NCBI GenBank assembly: GCA_016789025.1
Contig: JAEURC010000063.1
Location: forward strand, 1 to 61,543
From: Anaerolineales bacterium
GTDB taxonomy: Bacteria > Chloroflexota > Anaerolineae > Anaerolineales > Villigracilaceae
DNA: 61,543 bases
Reading direction: 5' to 3'
The notes below the pieces were generated by a model. That model was not told where the DNA came from, did no database searches, and saw nothing but the letters and a program-made list of their open reading frames with translations. Shown piece after piece: positions 26,158 through 34,249 of this stretch. Each line of letters starts with the position of its first letter. Within the stretch, counting starts at the first letter, position 1. A program made the position numbers and the translations under genes.

Positions 26158-26298
26158 CTACGCCGCGAGCGCCGCGCTCTCACCCTGCCCCCAAATCGAC
26201 TTAACGGACGCGATGCCCATATACCCTATCAGCAGGGTCAAAAAGATGTAGAACGGGAAGATCGTTTTTCGCTCGAAATTGATATTGTCGGCGTTCAT
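26158..26298 (-). pseudogene. Detached N-terminal fragment of the sensor kinase
   Basis: An ATG-initiated frame of 46 codons in the same frame as the kinase ends at TAG 26158-26160. It encodes a charged start (NADNINFERK) and one hydrophobic helix (FPFYIFLTLLIGYMGIASV), which is what the kinase N-terminus should contain. Only two codons separate the TAG from the first residues of the downstream frame. Confidence 0.55.
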
Positions 26299-26332
26299 AC
26301 TTTGCATTGTACTTCAACCCTCCCGCGCGCAT

Positions 26333-26350
26333 ATTGTCCGAACGGACAAT
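26333..26350. promoter_or_regulatory. Palindromic site ATTGTCCG-AA-CGGACAAT
   Basis: An 18-nt inverted repeat lies 35 nt upstream of the kinase ATG at 26298. Arms of 8 nt are perfect. Its size and position fit an operator for a dimeric regulator, perhaps the neighbouring NarL-type regulator, but this is only inference. Confidence 0.4.
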
Positions 26351-26406
26351 GTCCGCTTTGGGGCGGGATGGACGATGTGAATGGCGGGGCAAATCTGTAG
26401 AATGCC

Positions 26407-26440
26407 AGTCATCAGTTATCAGTTATCAGTGAACGGTGAA
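26407..26440. repeat. TCAGTTATCAGTTATCAGTGAAC repeat words
   Basis: Tandem ATCAGTT units and related GTGAACGGTGAAC words fill the space just before the Lnt-like gene. They resemble the runs at 18938 and 59206. Confidence 0.5.
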
Positions 26441-26483
26441 CAGTAATCAGTTTCGCCAATCGTAAATCGTCAAAGGAGCCCCC

Positions 26484-27938
26484 ATGTCCCACTATCTTTT
26501 TCTACTCATCGTCTTCGCTCTCAACTTCATTGCCGTCGGCGGCAAATGGAATATCCCGCTCGCCGCGTGGATCGTGCCTGTCTTTGCCCTGCGCTTCTAT
26601 CGTCAAAGCGACAAACCCTGGCTCGATTTTTTCCTGCTCTGGCTCGCCACCGCCATCCCGCTCATCGTCTCATGGAACGGCGCCACCTTCTTCCCGCGCA
26701 TCGGCGAAATCGGCTTCTTCCTTGCCATTGCGCCCATCACCCTGCTCGCCCTCGTCATCGACCGTTACTTTCACGTTCGCTTCCCCGCCTCCGCCTGGAT
26801 GCTCGTCATCTATCCCATCGCCGCCACCGCGCTCGACTTCTTCCAAGCCAGCGGCAGTCCCTTCGGCTCGTTCGGCGCGCTGGCGTACACCCAACGCGGT
26901 TTTCCCGCCGCCATGCAAATCGCATCCATCTTTGGGATTTGGGGAATCAGCTTCATGATGAGTTTCTTCGCCAGCGTTGTCAATCATTTTTGGGAAGGAA
27001 ACGCATCGCCTCTTTCCTGGACTTCGGCTGGTCTGCTCATCCTCATCCTTTGTCTCAGCCTCGGCAGGATTCTGCTCCCGTCTCAACCCAAGCAGACTGC
27101 CGTCATCGCGGGCTTTTCGCTCCCAGAGGGGACCCTGTCCAAGTCGCTGAATCAATTCAAAAGCGGGGATGAAGCGGGTTTTCGTCAAGCCATGGATGAA
27201 CTGCACGCGGCAGAGTTGAATCAGATCCGCATGTTGGCTCAAGATGGCGCGAACATCGTCGTCATTCAGGAGGGCGGCGTAATCGGCGTCACCGACCAGA
27301 TCGAGACGATGATCCAAAACGCAGGCGCGCTCGCCAAAGAAGAAAACATCTACATTGTCCTGCCGACGTTTGACATCGAACAAACTCCGCCTGTCAATTC
27401 CGTCCGCATTATTGACCCGAACGGCGATGTGGTTTTGCATCACATCAAATACGGCGGCAACATGTTTGAAGGCACGCTTAAAGGCGACGGTATTCTGCAA
27501 ACCGTGGATACGCCCTACGGAAAGCTCAGCGCGGTGATTTGCTGGGACGCCGACTTCCCGAACATCATCAAACAAACTGGCGCGCAAAACGTGGACCTGC
27601 TCATCGTCCCCTCGCAAGACTGGCTCGGCGTGCGCGACATCCATGCAAACATGGTAACTTTCCGCAGTGTGGAAAACGGCTTGACGATCTTCCGTCAAAC
27701 AGGGCAAGGCGTGTCATTGGTCAGCGACCCGTATGGCAAAGCGTTGAGCCAAGTGGACTCGTTTGATGACACCGCCAGCGATTTCGTCAGCGCGCAAAAG
27801 GTGAGCGTGCCGATCGCCTCCGTCAACACGCTATACCCGAAAGTCGGCGATGCGCTCGGCAACGTGATGCTGCTTGGTCTGCCAGGATTACTTGTTGGAA
27901 TGTTCGCGACGCGACGCAAGAATAAATCAGTGGCATAA
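26484..27938 (+). CDS. Apolipoprotein N-acyltransferase-like (Lnt) membrane nitrilase-fold protein
   Basis: A 484-residue protein with about seven membrane helices (to residue ~195), then a carbon-nitrogen hydrolase domain (about 200-455) and one final helix. The catalytic triad appears as Glu in VVIQEGG near residue 262, Lys in HHIKYGG near 320 and Cys in SAVICWDADFP near 353. This arrangement is that of Lnt, which adds a third acyl chain to lipoproteins at the outer face of the membrane. The sequence is divergent, so a related N-acyltransferase is possible. Several lipoproteins in the window could be substrates. AAAGGAG precedes the ATG. Confidence 0.8.
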   Translation: MSHYLFLLIVFALNFIAVGGKWNIPLAAWIVPVFALRFYRQSDKPWLDFFLLWLATAIPLIVSWNGATFFPRIGEIGFFLAIAPITLLALVIDRYFHVRFPASAWMLVIYPIAATALDFFQASGSPFGSFGALAYTQRGFPAAMQIASIFGIWGISFMMSFFASVVNHFWEGNASPLSWTSAGLLILILCLSLGRILLPSQPKQTAVIAGFSLPEGTLSKSLNQFKSGDEAGFRQAMDELHAAELNQIRMLAQDGANIVVIQEGGVIGVTDQIETMIQNAGALAKEENIYIVLPTFDIEQTPPVNSVRIIDPNGDVVLHHIKYGGNMFEGTLKGDGILQTVDTPYGKLSAVICWDADFPNIIKQTGAQNVDLLIVPSQDWLGVRDIHANMVTFRSVENGLTIFRQTGQGVSLVSDPYGKALSQVDSFDDTASDFVSAQKVSVPIASVNTLYPKVGDALGNVMLLGLPGLLVGMFATRRKNKSVA

Positions 27939-27947
27939 TTGCCCAAA

Positions 27948-28000
27948 CGTCCCGCAGGTTGATCGAACTGTACAAAGCGTTCGATCAAATCTGCGGGACG
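27948..28000. repeat. Palindromic repeat, CGTCCCGCAGG family
   Basis: Arms CGTCCCGCAGGTTGATCGAAC and GTTCGATCAAATCTGCGGGACG face each other over a 10-nt loop. It lies 10 nt after the Lnt-like stop, and the A run that follows argues against a plus-strand terminator. Related in style to the AGACC palindromes. Confidence 0.8.
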
Positions 28001-28020
28001 ATTCAAATAAAGGAAACCTC

Positions 28021-29022
28021 ATGACATCATACACCCTCCGAAACTATTCTTCTCTCGACTCTCCACGTGTTGTCGATATGTTGAACGCCAACCGAATCGC
28101 GCCTCGCGCAGTCGTGGATGGCGCAGGCAACATCCGCTTGATCCGTTATGTTCCATTTTCAAGTAGTAAAGTTGTTATTGAAGATGAACAAAAAAATATC
28201 GTCGGGTATGCGTATGTGGCAGACAAGGAAAATAATTTCGTCCTTGAAACAGGCGGCGGAGTCCACCCCGATCATTGGAATGCTGGCGTGGGGTCCATGC
28301 TGATCCAATGGGCGGAAGAGGAAACGCTCAAATTAAGCGCGAATGCTCCGAAAGGAGTTCGATGCGTCTTGCAGGTCAACATCTTTGAATCGGACAATGA
28401 AACCATCCAATTATTCGAAGACGCGGACTTTACCAAAGTCCGTGAGTGGGCGCATTACGAAATTCAACTTAACGGCGAGCATCCGCTTTCAAGCGACGTG
28501 AGGATTCGCTCTTTTGATCTAGATAACGATGACGATTGGGATCTGGTGGGACCCGTGCAAGATGCCGCGTTCATGGATCATTGGGGCGCGTATTCGCTTC
28601 CGCCTGTTGAAAACCCCGAGCCTGAACAAGCAAGCGATGATAATAATGAAGATGAGCCTGTTATAGATTCTTCCTATTCAAACGCCCAAGGATATTGCTT
28701 CCTTGCTTTTATTGACGATGAAGTCGCAGGCGGGATTTTGTGCAACGCAAAGTTGGTTGAGTTTCCAAACACCGGACGAGTCGGAAGTGTGTTCACAAAT
28801 TCCAAGTTCCGCAGAAAAGGTGTTGGCAAAAACCTGATGCTTTCCGCGTTCAACGCCTTTTACCAAAACGGAATGCAGCGCGTGATCCTTGATACCGATT
28901 CTCAAAGCTTCACCGACTCATCCAAGTTTTATACCAGCCTGGGGATGCAGATCTATCGCCGCGAGTTTTTGTATGAAAAAGAGATCCGTGCAGGGGAAGA
29001 AATTCGGCGGCTGAGCAAATAA
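28021..29022 (+). CDS. Tandem GNAT acetyltransferase
   Basis: A 333-residue protein built from two GNAT folds. The first (about 1-150) has ETGGGVHPDHWNAGVGSMLIQWAE, a degenerate acetyl-CoA-binding loop. The second (about 165-330) has GRVGSVFTNSKFRRKGVGKNLM with the full R/Q-x-x-G-x-G/A signature, so it is more likely to be the active half. An acidic linker rich in Asp, Glu and Asn lies between strands in the second half. ATG 28021 has AAAGGA upstream, while a longer frame to 27874 crosses a repeat. Substrate is unknown. Confidence 0.85.
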   Translation: MTSYTLRNYSSLDSPRVVDMLNANRIAPRAVVDGAGNIRLIRYVPFSSSKVVIEDEQKNIVGYAYVADKENNFVLETGGGVHPDHWNAGVGSMLIQWAEEETLKLSANAPKGVRCVLQVNIFESDNETIQLFEDADFTKVREWAHYEIQLNGEHPLSSDVRIRSFDLDNDDDWDLVGPVQDAAFMDHWGAYSLPPVENPEPEQASDDNNEDEPVIDSSYSNAQGYCFLAFIDDEVAGGILCNAKLVEFPNTGRVGSVFTNSKFRRKGVGKNLMLSAFNAFYQNGMQRVILDTDSQSFTDSSKFYTSLGMQIYRREFLYEKEIRAGEEIRRLSK

Positions 29023-29028
29023 AAAAGA

Positions 29029-29400
29029 CTATCCGCCAGCGATTTTTACTTTATAACCCAACTTCGTCAGCAAACCCGCGATCTTCTCGCGGTGCTCCCC
29101 TTGGATTTCGATCACGCCGTCTTTGACAGTCCCGCCTGTGCCACACTCCTGCTTGAGTCTCTTCGCCAGCGACTTCATCGCCTCCGCAGACAACACAAGA
29201 TTCCTCACCAACGTCACCGCCTTGCCGCCGCGTCCCGCTGATTCGCGGTGGAGGTAAATGGTTTGTTGCTGAGGAGGAAGAGACTCCCCTCTCCCTTTGG
29301 GAGAGGGGTTGGGGCGCCGCGCTGAGCTTGTCGAAGTGGTGAGGTCTTTCTTTCGTAAGTCACCTTGCGAGGAGGACCAGACGGTTTTATTGTTTGCCAT
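29029..29400 (-). CDS. SUI1/YciH (eIF1-like) protein with repeat-derived insert
   Basis: A 123-residue homologue of translation initiation factor eIF1 (bacterial YciH). The C-terminal 75 residues show the SUI1 pattern: RGGKAVTLVRNLVL, LAKRLKQECGTGGTVKDGVIEIQGEHREKI and a terminal LGYKVK. The N-terminal region is interrupted at about residues 20-38 by sequence encoded by two genomic repeat motifs, 29319-29341 and 29286-29314. ATG 29400 is preferred over 29427. TATAAT at 29417-29422 on the minus strand gives a leader of about 10 nt. Confidence 0.85.
   Translation of the reverse strand: MANNKTVWSSSQGDLRKKDLTTSTSSARRPNPSPKGRGESLPPQQQTIYLHRESAGRGGKAVTLVRNLVLSAEAMKSLAKRLKQECGTGGTVKDGVIEIQGEHREKIAGLLTKLGYKVKIAGG
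29286..29341. repeat. Two repeat motifs inside the SUI1/YciH gene
   Basis: CCCCTCTCCC-TTTG-GGAGAGGGG (29286-29309) is an inverted repeat. It is followed by GCTGAGCTTGTCGAAGTGG (29321-29339). I recognise both words as common intergenic repeats in many bacterial genomes. Here they are read in frame. Confidence 0.75.
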
Positions 29401-29498
29401 AATTGATTCAGATTCTATTATAAGCATGAAGAATCATCAAACATCCCGTTGACACCTCCTCCCTCCTCGGCTAAACTACACGAACAAGAGGAGATGTC

Positions 29499-30395
29499 AT
29501 GCCTGAGAAAATTGCATCACACTTAAACCAGAATACGCCGCTCGTCACCGCGATCAATTCGTGGGAGATGTACCTCGCAGATCAGGGACGCTCACCAAAC
29601 ACGATCAAAGCCTTCCTCTCGGATGTGCGGTTGCTCACCACGTTCCTACCCGAAGACGCGACTCTCGGCAAAGTTACCACCAAAGAACTGAACCGCTATT
29701 TCGAGTGGATGGAAAAAGAGCGCGACGTGCCGTGCAGTCCGAAGACTCTGGCGCGACGTATCACTGCGGTCAAATCGCTGTTTCGCTGGCTGCACAAATT
29801 CGGCGCGTTGGTCGTTGATCCCGCCGAAAAGGTCGCCCAGCGGTCTGCCATCAGCCCCATCCCCACCGTGTTGACGCCGAAAGAGTACGATGAAACGCTT
29901 CTTGCCGCAGACCGTCATCGTCGCGCCTCCAAACCCGACGCGCGTCCGTACGCGTTGGTGTATTTGCTATTGTCAACGGGAATCAAAAAGAGCGAGACTC
30001 TCGGCATCAAACTCGAACATCTCGAATTGGATTCCCCCAACGGACCGCAGGTCTTCATCAAATATGCGACGCCCGCGAATCGCTATAAAGAACGGAAGAT
30101 CACCCTGCCCGAAGATTGGATTCCCGCTTACGAGGAATATGCCGCCCAGTACAAGCCGCAGGAAAAACTCTTTCCGTGGTCACAACGACGATTGGAGTAT
30201 TTGCTCGAAGACATCAGCAACGAAGCGGGACTCAACAAACACCTCTCCTTCGACATGTGCCGCTGGACGTGCGCCCTCAACGATTATCGCGCCGGTGTGG
30301 AGCCGGATGCGATCCGCCAGAAACTCGGCGTGTCGAAGATCCAATGGCGCGAGTTGTTCATCAAGTTGCAAAAGCTGGCGAGAAACAAAGGATAA
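29499..30395 (+). CDS. Xer-like tyrosine-recombinase homologue lacking catalytic residues
   Basis: A 298-residue protein with the two-domain layout of XerC/XerD. A SAM-like core-binding domain (about 15-105) includes SPNTIKAFLSDVRLLTTFL and TLARRITAVKSLFRWL. A catalytic-type domain (about 125-295) follows. The first catalytic Arg (normally TGLRxSE) is Lys in TGIKKSE near 159. The H-x-x-R block is SFDMCRWT, keeping only Arg. The usual GH...Y end is GVSKIQWRELF, with Val for His and Phe for the nucleophilic Tyr. It should therefore bind but not cut DNA. ATG has AAGAGGAG upstream. Confidence 0.8.
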   Translation: MPEKIASHLNQNTPLVTAINSWEMYLADQGRSPNTIKAFLSDVRLLTTFLPEDATLGKVTTKELNRYFEWMEKERDVPCSPKTLARRITAVKSLFRWLHKFGALVVDPAEKVAQRSAISPIPTVLTPKEYDETLLAADRHRRASKPDARPYALVYLLLSTGIKKSETLGIKLEHLELDSPNGPQVFIKYATPANRYKERKITLPEDWIPAYEEYAAQYKPQEKLFPWSQRRLEYLLEDISNEAGLNKHLSFDMCRWTCALNDYRAGVEPDAIRQKLGVSKIQWRELFIKLQKLARNKG

Positions 30396-30399
30396 GTCG

Positions 30400-30455
30400 C
30401 TGGTTTCGATACGGGGCGCCTCGCCACTTAGGTTGGCGCCACTACTCAACCACTG
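30400..30455. repeat. Short copy of the TGGTTGAGTAG / CGAAACCA repeat family
   Basis: CTGGTTTCGATACGGGGCGCC on the left and GGCGCC...CTACTCAACCAC on the right match the word order of the 186-bp element at 6851-7036. It lies between two convergent genes. Confidence 0.7.
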
Positions 30456-30461
30456 TTCTCG

Positions 30462-31892
30462 TTACCCCCTCGTCAACGAAAAATACAATGCCTGTCTCGT
30501 GGACTCCGTCAAGCGGAACGGATGCGCCGGGCGATAGCCGGGCACCCACACGATGCGTTCGCCAATGCACAAGAGGGGCCATCGGTCGCGCGCGCGTTGG
30601 GGCAATTTCACATTAATGAAGAAATCGGAAAGTTTCGTCTCGTGACCGTCCATACCGAGTGGCTCGAAGCGGTCGCCATCCTGTCGCGCGCGGAGTTCAA
30701 GCGAATCGGATAATTCCTGCGCATCCAGCCACACCTGGAACGGATCTTCGTTCGATTTCGCTTCTTCCATGGCAAGCGAGGCAATGTTCCAGCGTTCGCA
30801 GTTTAGTTTCCAACCGCCCGATAATTCAACTTGATCGGGAATATTCAACGAGATCACCGATTGTGCTTGAGGAAGTTGGGGCCAGCGTTCAACTGGCAGC
30901 GTGATGTGACCATCCACAACGTAGAGTAACGATCTTTCGCGCAACAAATGCAAGCCTTTAGCTAAGTCCATGCGTGTGGGATGTTCGGGGTCAGCGATGA
31001 AATTGACAGCGCGTTCGAGGGTGGCGTAGCTCGCGTCGAGGTTGTCGGGATGGAGGTGTTCCATGGCGCGGCGAATCAGGTTCCTTTGGAGTCCGATGCG
31101 TTGTTGGGTCAGCGCGGAAATATCAAAGGCAACGAAGTCCGCTGTTTCCTGGGTAACGACATCCTTCCACGCATCATCCAAGGCGTTTAACAGAATTTCG
31201 TGATCCCCTGCCAGAGATTTCGATGTACGCCAGATCGTCTCGCGGAAACGCGGATTGTACGACTCGAGTGTGGGGATTAACAGATGCCGCAAACGGTTGC
31301 GGAAAAAATCAAGCGAGGCATTACTGGGATCGTGCCGCGGACGAAACCCATTTGCCGCGCAATATACCACCGTCTCTTCGCGCCAGACATCGAGCAATGG
31401 GCGCACGATGGGGATCTCATCATCGAACATGTGGATGATCGTGCGGTGACTCATGCCTTTCAAACCCGCCAAGCCCGCGCCGCGAACAAAGTGCATGAGC
31501 ACTGTTTCAACCTGATCGTCTGCCGTGTGACCCACCGCCACCGCTTGCGCCTTGTAGCGGCGAGCCTGTTTCATCAGGAAGCGATAACGCAATATCCGCG
31601 CGGCTTCTTCAATCGATATTTTTTCTTCGCTGGCAAAAGCGCGCACATCACCATTTTCGATTACCCACTTGAGGTTGAGCCGTCCTGCGGCTTGCTCGAC
31701 CGTGTTGGCATCCGCATCGGAATCATTGCGCAGTTTGTGATTGAAATGCGCGACAACGACACGATACCCCGCCGTGCGTAGCGCATTCATTAAACACAAA
31801 CTGTCGGGACCGCCGGAAACGCCCGCAATGATGGGTTTGTCTTTATGTAGTCCGCATTGTTCGCGGAGGGTGGAAGCAATGTGATCAAGCAT
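30462..31892 (-). CDS. tilS: tRNA(Ile)-lysidine synthase
   Basis: A 476-residue enzyme that converts C34 of the CAU-anticodon tRNA-Ile to lysidine, so that AUA is read as Ile. The N-type ATP pyrophosphatase loop SGGPDS lies near residue 28, AHFNHKLR near 52 and GHTADDQVETVLMHFVRGAGLAGL near 125. The C-terminal third contains the TilS substrate-binding and C-terminal domains, ending with RDRWPLLCIGERIVWVPGYR. A GTG start at 31916 is possible, but ATG 31892 gives the normal N-terminal length. It follows the ABC importer genes on the same strand after 73 nt. Confidence 0.95.
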   Translation of the reverse strand: MLDHIASTLREQCGLHKDKPIIAGVSGGPDSLCLMNALRTAGYRVVVAHFNHKLRNDSDADANTVEQAAGRLNLKWVIENGDVRAFASEEKISIEEAARILRYRFLMKQARRYKAQAVAVGHTADDQVETVLMHFVRGAGLAGLKGMSHRTIIHMFDDEIPIVRPLLDVWREETVVYCAANGFRPRHDPSNASLDFFRNRLRHLLIPTLESYNPRFRETIWRTSKSLAGDHEILLNALDDAWKDVVTQETADFVAFDISALTQQRIGLQRNLIRRAMEHLHPDNLDASYATLERAVNFIADPEHPTRMDLAKGLHLLRERSLLYVVDGHITLPVERWPQLPQAQSVISLNIPDQVELSGGWKLNCERWNIASLAMEEAKSNEDPFQVWLDAQELSDSLELRARQDGDRFEPLGMDGHETKLSDFFINVKLPQRARDRWPLLCIGERIVWVPGYRPAHPFRLTESTRQALYFSLTRG

Positions 31893-31965
31893 GATTGTCT
31901 TAAACGCGGCGGACACGAAGATTTGAACTCTCTGCCTTCGCGAACTTTGTCCTTGTCAATAAAGA

Positions 31966-32934
31966 TTACTTGCCTCGTTCGCCTCGAATGTACGGAACGC
32001 CCAACGCCGCGGGCGCGCCAAGGCGCTTGCGGATGGATTCGCGCGAGCCGATCACCAACACGATGACCGTGAACGCGTAGGGGATCATTTGCAAAAAGAA
32101 ACCGAGGTAGGAGTTGTAGTAAAAGGGATTGTCAAAGCCGAGCAACGTGAGCGGACCTTGAATGTCGAGGATGAGGCGGCGGAGCGCGCCGAACGCGTAC
32201 GAGCCGATCGCCGCGCGGATGGGATCCCACTGCGCGAAGATGACGAGACCCACCGCGATCCAGCCCTGACCGCCGGTAGTCAATTCGCTGAACCAGCCGG
32301 GAGCAACCGCCAGGCTGATCGAAGCGCCGCCCAGCCCTGCGAGCATTCCGCCGACGAAGACGTACGCGTAACGCAAACGAAAAACGTTAATGCCGAGCGC
32401 GTCTGCGGCAGATGGATATTCACCCACAGCGCGAAGGTGCAAGCCCGGGCGGGTGTGGTTGATGTAATACCACGCGAGTGGCGTCAGCAAATAACCGATG
32501 TAGACCAACACGCTTTGGTTGGTAAAGAAGATCGGACCGAGAATCGGGATGAGCGAAAGCAATGGGATGGAAAAATTTGGCATGAGCGAAACCGTCCCCG
32601 CCTTGCTCAAGCCTTCGCCAAGCACGAGGCTGATGCCCGCGCCGACGAGGGTGAGCGCAAGTCCGCTCACCACTTGATCGGCTTGCAAAGTTATAGAAAT
32701 GAACGCGTGGATCTGACTGAGCAATCCCGCAACGATCATCGCGGCAAGCACGCCGATCCATGGATTGCCGGTGGCGATGGTGGCGCTGAAGGCGGTCATC
32801 GCGCCGATCAGCATCATACCCTCGACACCGAGATTCAAAACGCCCGACCGTTCGGCTAATACTTCGCCCAATGTGGCAAAGAGGAGAACCGTGCCGGTGG
32901 CGACTCCTGCTTGAAGAATAATGATGGGATCCAT
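31966..32934 (-). CDS. BMP-type ABC transporter permease (NupQ/YufQ-like)
   Basis: A 322-residue inner-membrane permease of the BPD_transp_2 family with about nine helices. The N-terminal ATLGEVLAERSGVLNLGVEGMMLIGA is the family signature. The middle GLHLRAVGEYPSAADALGINVFRLRY is the coupling loop that meets the ATPase. It is the last of four importer genes (binding protein, ATPase, two permeases). ATG 32934 with GGAG upstream is chosen. An extended frame to 32997 is open only because it reads into a repeat. Predicted cargo is a nucleoside. Confidence 0.92.
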   Translation of the reverse strand: MDPIIILQAGVATGTVLLFATLGEVLAERSGVLNLGVEGMMLIGAMTAFSATIATGNPWIGVLAAMIVAGLLSQIHAFISITLQADQVVSGLALTLVGAGISLVLGEGLSKAGTVSLMPNFSIPLLSLIPILGPIFFTNQSVLVYIGYLLTPLAWYYINHTRPGLHLRAVGEYPSAADALGINVFRLRYAYVFVGGMLAGLGGASISLAVAPGWFSELTTGGQGWIAVGLVIFAQWDPIRAAIGSYAFGALRRLILDIQGPLTLLGFDNPFYYNSYLGFFLQMIPYAFTVIVLVIGSRESIRKRLGAPAALGVPYIRGERGK

Positions 32935-32970
32935 AAATGAGTTCTCCGATGATACTTTCTCAAACCTTTT

Positions 32971-33003
32971 AACCACAAAGGTCACGAAGGCACACAAAGG
33001 TTT
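32971..33003. repeat. Half copy of the ACCACAAAGGTCACGAAGG repeat
   Basis: A run of ACCACAAAG and CACGAAGG words just before the permease gene. It is one arm of the repeat type whose full inverted forms lie nearby. Confidence 0.55.
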
Positions 33004-33038
33004 TTTTGTTATCTATTCTGCAAAAATCTCAAATCCTT

Positions 33039-33107
33039 AACCACGGAGACACTGAGTCACGGAGTTTTTAAATTTTTTCCCTCAGTGTCTCCGTGACTCC
33101 GTGGTTC
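33039..33107. repeat. Inverted repeat, ACCACGGAGACACTGAG family
   Basis: AACCACGGAGACACTGAG on the left faces CTCAGTGTCTCCGTGACTCC and GTGGTT on the right around an AT-rich centre. It separates the two permease genes of the importer. Same family as the copies at 49170-49224 and 49666-49733. Confidence 0.85.
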
Positions 33108-33124
33108 AAAAAGAGGTTAATAAA

Positions 33125-34249
33125 TTATTCCTCTTCACCTTTCACAAAACGCACGCGATAGCGCAAAAGAAAATCGCTCGCGATCAAACAGACAAGGATG
33201 ATTCCTTGAATCATTTTTGGGATGCCCGAAGGTTGAATCTCGCGTCCCGCCAGGATCAACGCGCCAAACAGAATCGAAACGACGATGATCGCCAGCGGAT
33301 TCAACTTCGCCAGCCACGCCACGATGATGCCGGTGAATCCGTACCCTGCGTTGATGGGGGCTGTCTGTAATCGGCGGATAACGCCCGACACTTCGCTCAT
33401 GCCGCCCAGCCCAGCCAGCGCGCCCGAAAGCGCCATCACAAGGATCGTGTTCTTCACAATGTTAACCCCGGCGTATTTCGCCGCATGAGGGTTGTCACCG
33501 ATCAAACGGATCTCATAGCCCCAGCGGCTGCGATAGACGATGTACCACAACGCGATGGCGGCGAGGATTCCGAAGATCAAACCGGCGTGAGTCGTAAGTC
33601 CGCGAAAGAACGGGATAGTCTCCGCATAATCCGAAAGCCTCGGCAAGGACGCGTTCACCGGAAACTTCGGGCTCATCTGGAATCCGCCTTCGCTCCACAC
33701 GCCGAAGATCCAATAATTCACCCACGAGACCGCGATGTAATTCAACATCAACGAACTGATGATCTCGTTCACGTTGAACTTCGCCTTGAGATAACCGGGA
33801 ACTAATCCCCACAACGCGCCCATGCCCATCCCCGCCAGAGCCATCAACGGGATGAACATCCAGCGCGGCGATTCGGGCGCAAGCACAGGCGCAAGCACGA
33901 TCGCGCTCGCTCCCCACGCGCCCATGATGAACTGCCCCTCCGCGCCGATGTTCCACAACTTCATGCGGAACGCGATCGTACAAGCCAGCGCGGTCAGAAT
34001 GATCGGCGTCGCCTTCACGATCGTATCCGAAAGCACGCCGATATTTCCAAACGCGGCGCGCGCAATGTGCAGGTACGAAGCGAACGGATTGCCTCCCACA
34101 ACTGCGATGACCACGCCGCCCAAGATCAACGCCACGACAACTGCGCCAAGCGAGATCAACAGCGATTCTTTTCCCGTCGGCTCATCGAGCCGCGGTTCGA
34201 GTTTGACGCGCCACCCGGTTCGTTTTTTCGTCAATGCGGATTCAGCCAT
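33125..34249 (-). CDS. BMP-type ABC transporter permease (NupP/YufP-like)
   Basis: A 374-residue inner-membrane permease. After a charged N-terminus of about 30 residues come about nine helices. Family blocks include LTALACTIAFRMKLWNIGAEGQFIMGAWGA near residue 105 and RLIGDNPHAAKYAGVNIVKN near 255, the latter contacting the ATPase. The start overlaps the end of the ATPase gene by 8 nt, so translation is coupled. It forms the transport channel together with the smaller permease encoded 190 nt downstream, from which it is separated by repeats. Confidence 0.93.
   Translation of the reverse strand: MAESALTKKRTGWRVKLEPRLDEPTGKESLLISLGAVVVALILGGVVIAVVGGNPFASYLHIARAAFGNIGVLSDTIVKATPIILTALACTIAFRMKLWNIGAEGQFIMGAWGASAIVLAPVLAPESPRWMFIPLMALAGMGMGALWGLVPGYLKAKFNVNEIISSLMLNYIAVSWVNYWIFGVWSEGGFQMSPKFPVNASLPRLSDYAETIPFFRGLTTHAGLIFGILAAIALWYIVYRSRWGYEIRLIGDNPHAAKYAGVNIVKNTILVMALSGALAGLGGMSEVSGVIRRLQTAPINAGYGFTGIIVAWLAKLNPLAIIVVSILFGALILAGREIQPSGIPKMIQGIILVCLIASDFLLRYRVRFVKGEEE

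Noticed and set aside
26670..27707. Long open frame antisense to the Lnt-like gene (345 codons)
   Set aside because: The plus-strand gene has membrane helices and a full catalytic triad. The antisense frame shows no domain.
31907..31953. Possible 3' half of a degraded tRNA (GTTCAAATC with a GTCCGCC-like end) between tilS and the permease gene
   Set aside because: The presumed T stem has mismatches and no 5' half or acceptor partner is present, so it is probably chance similarity.
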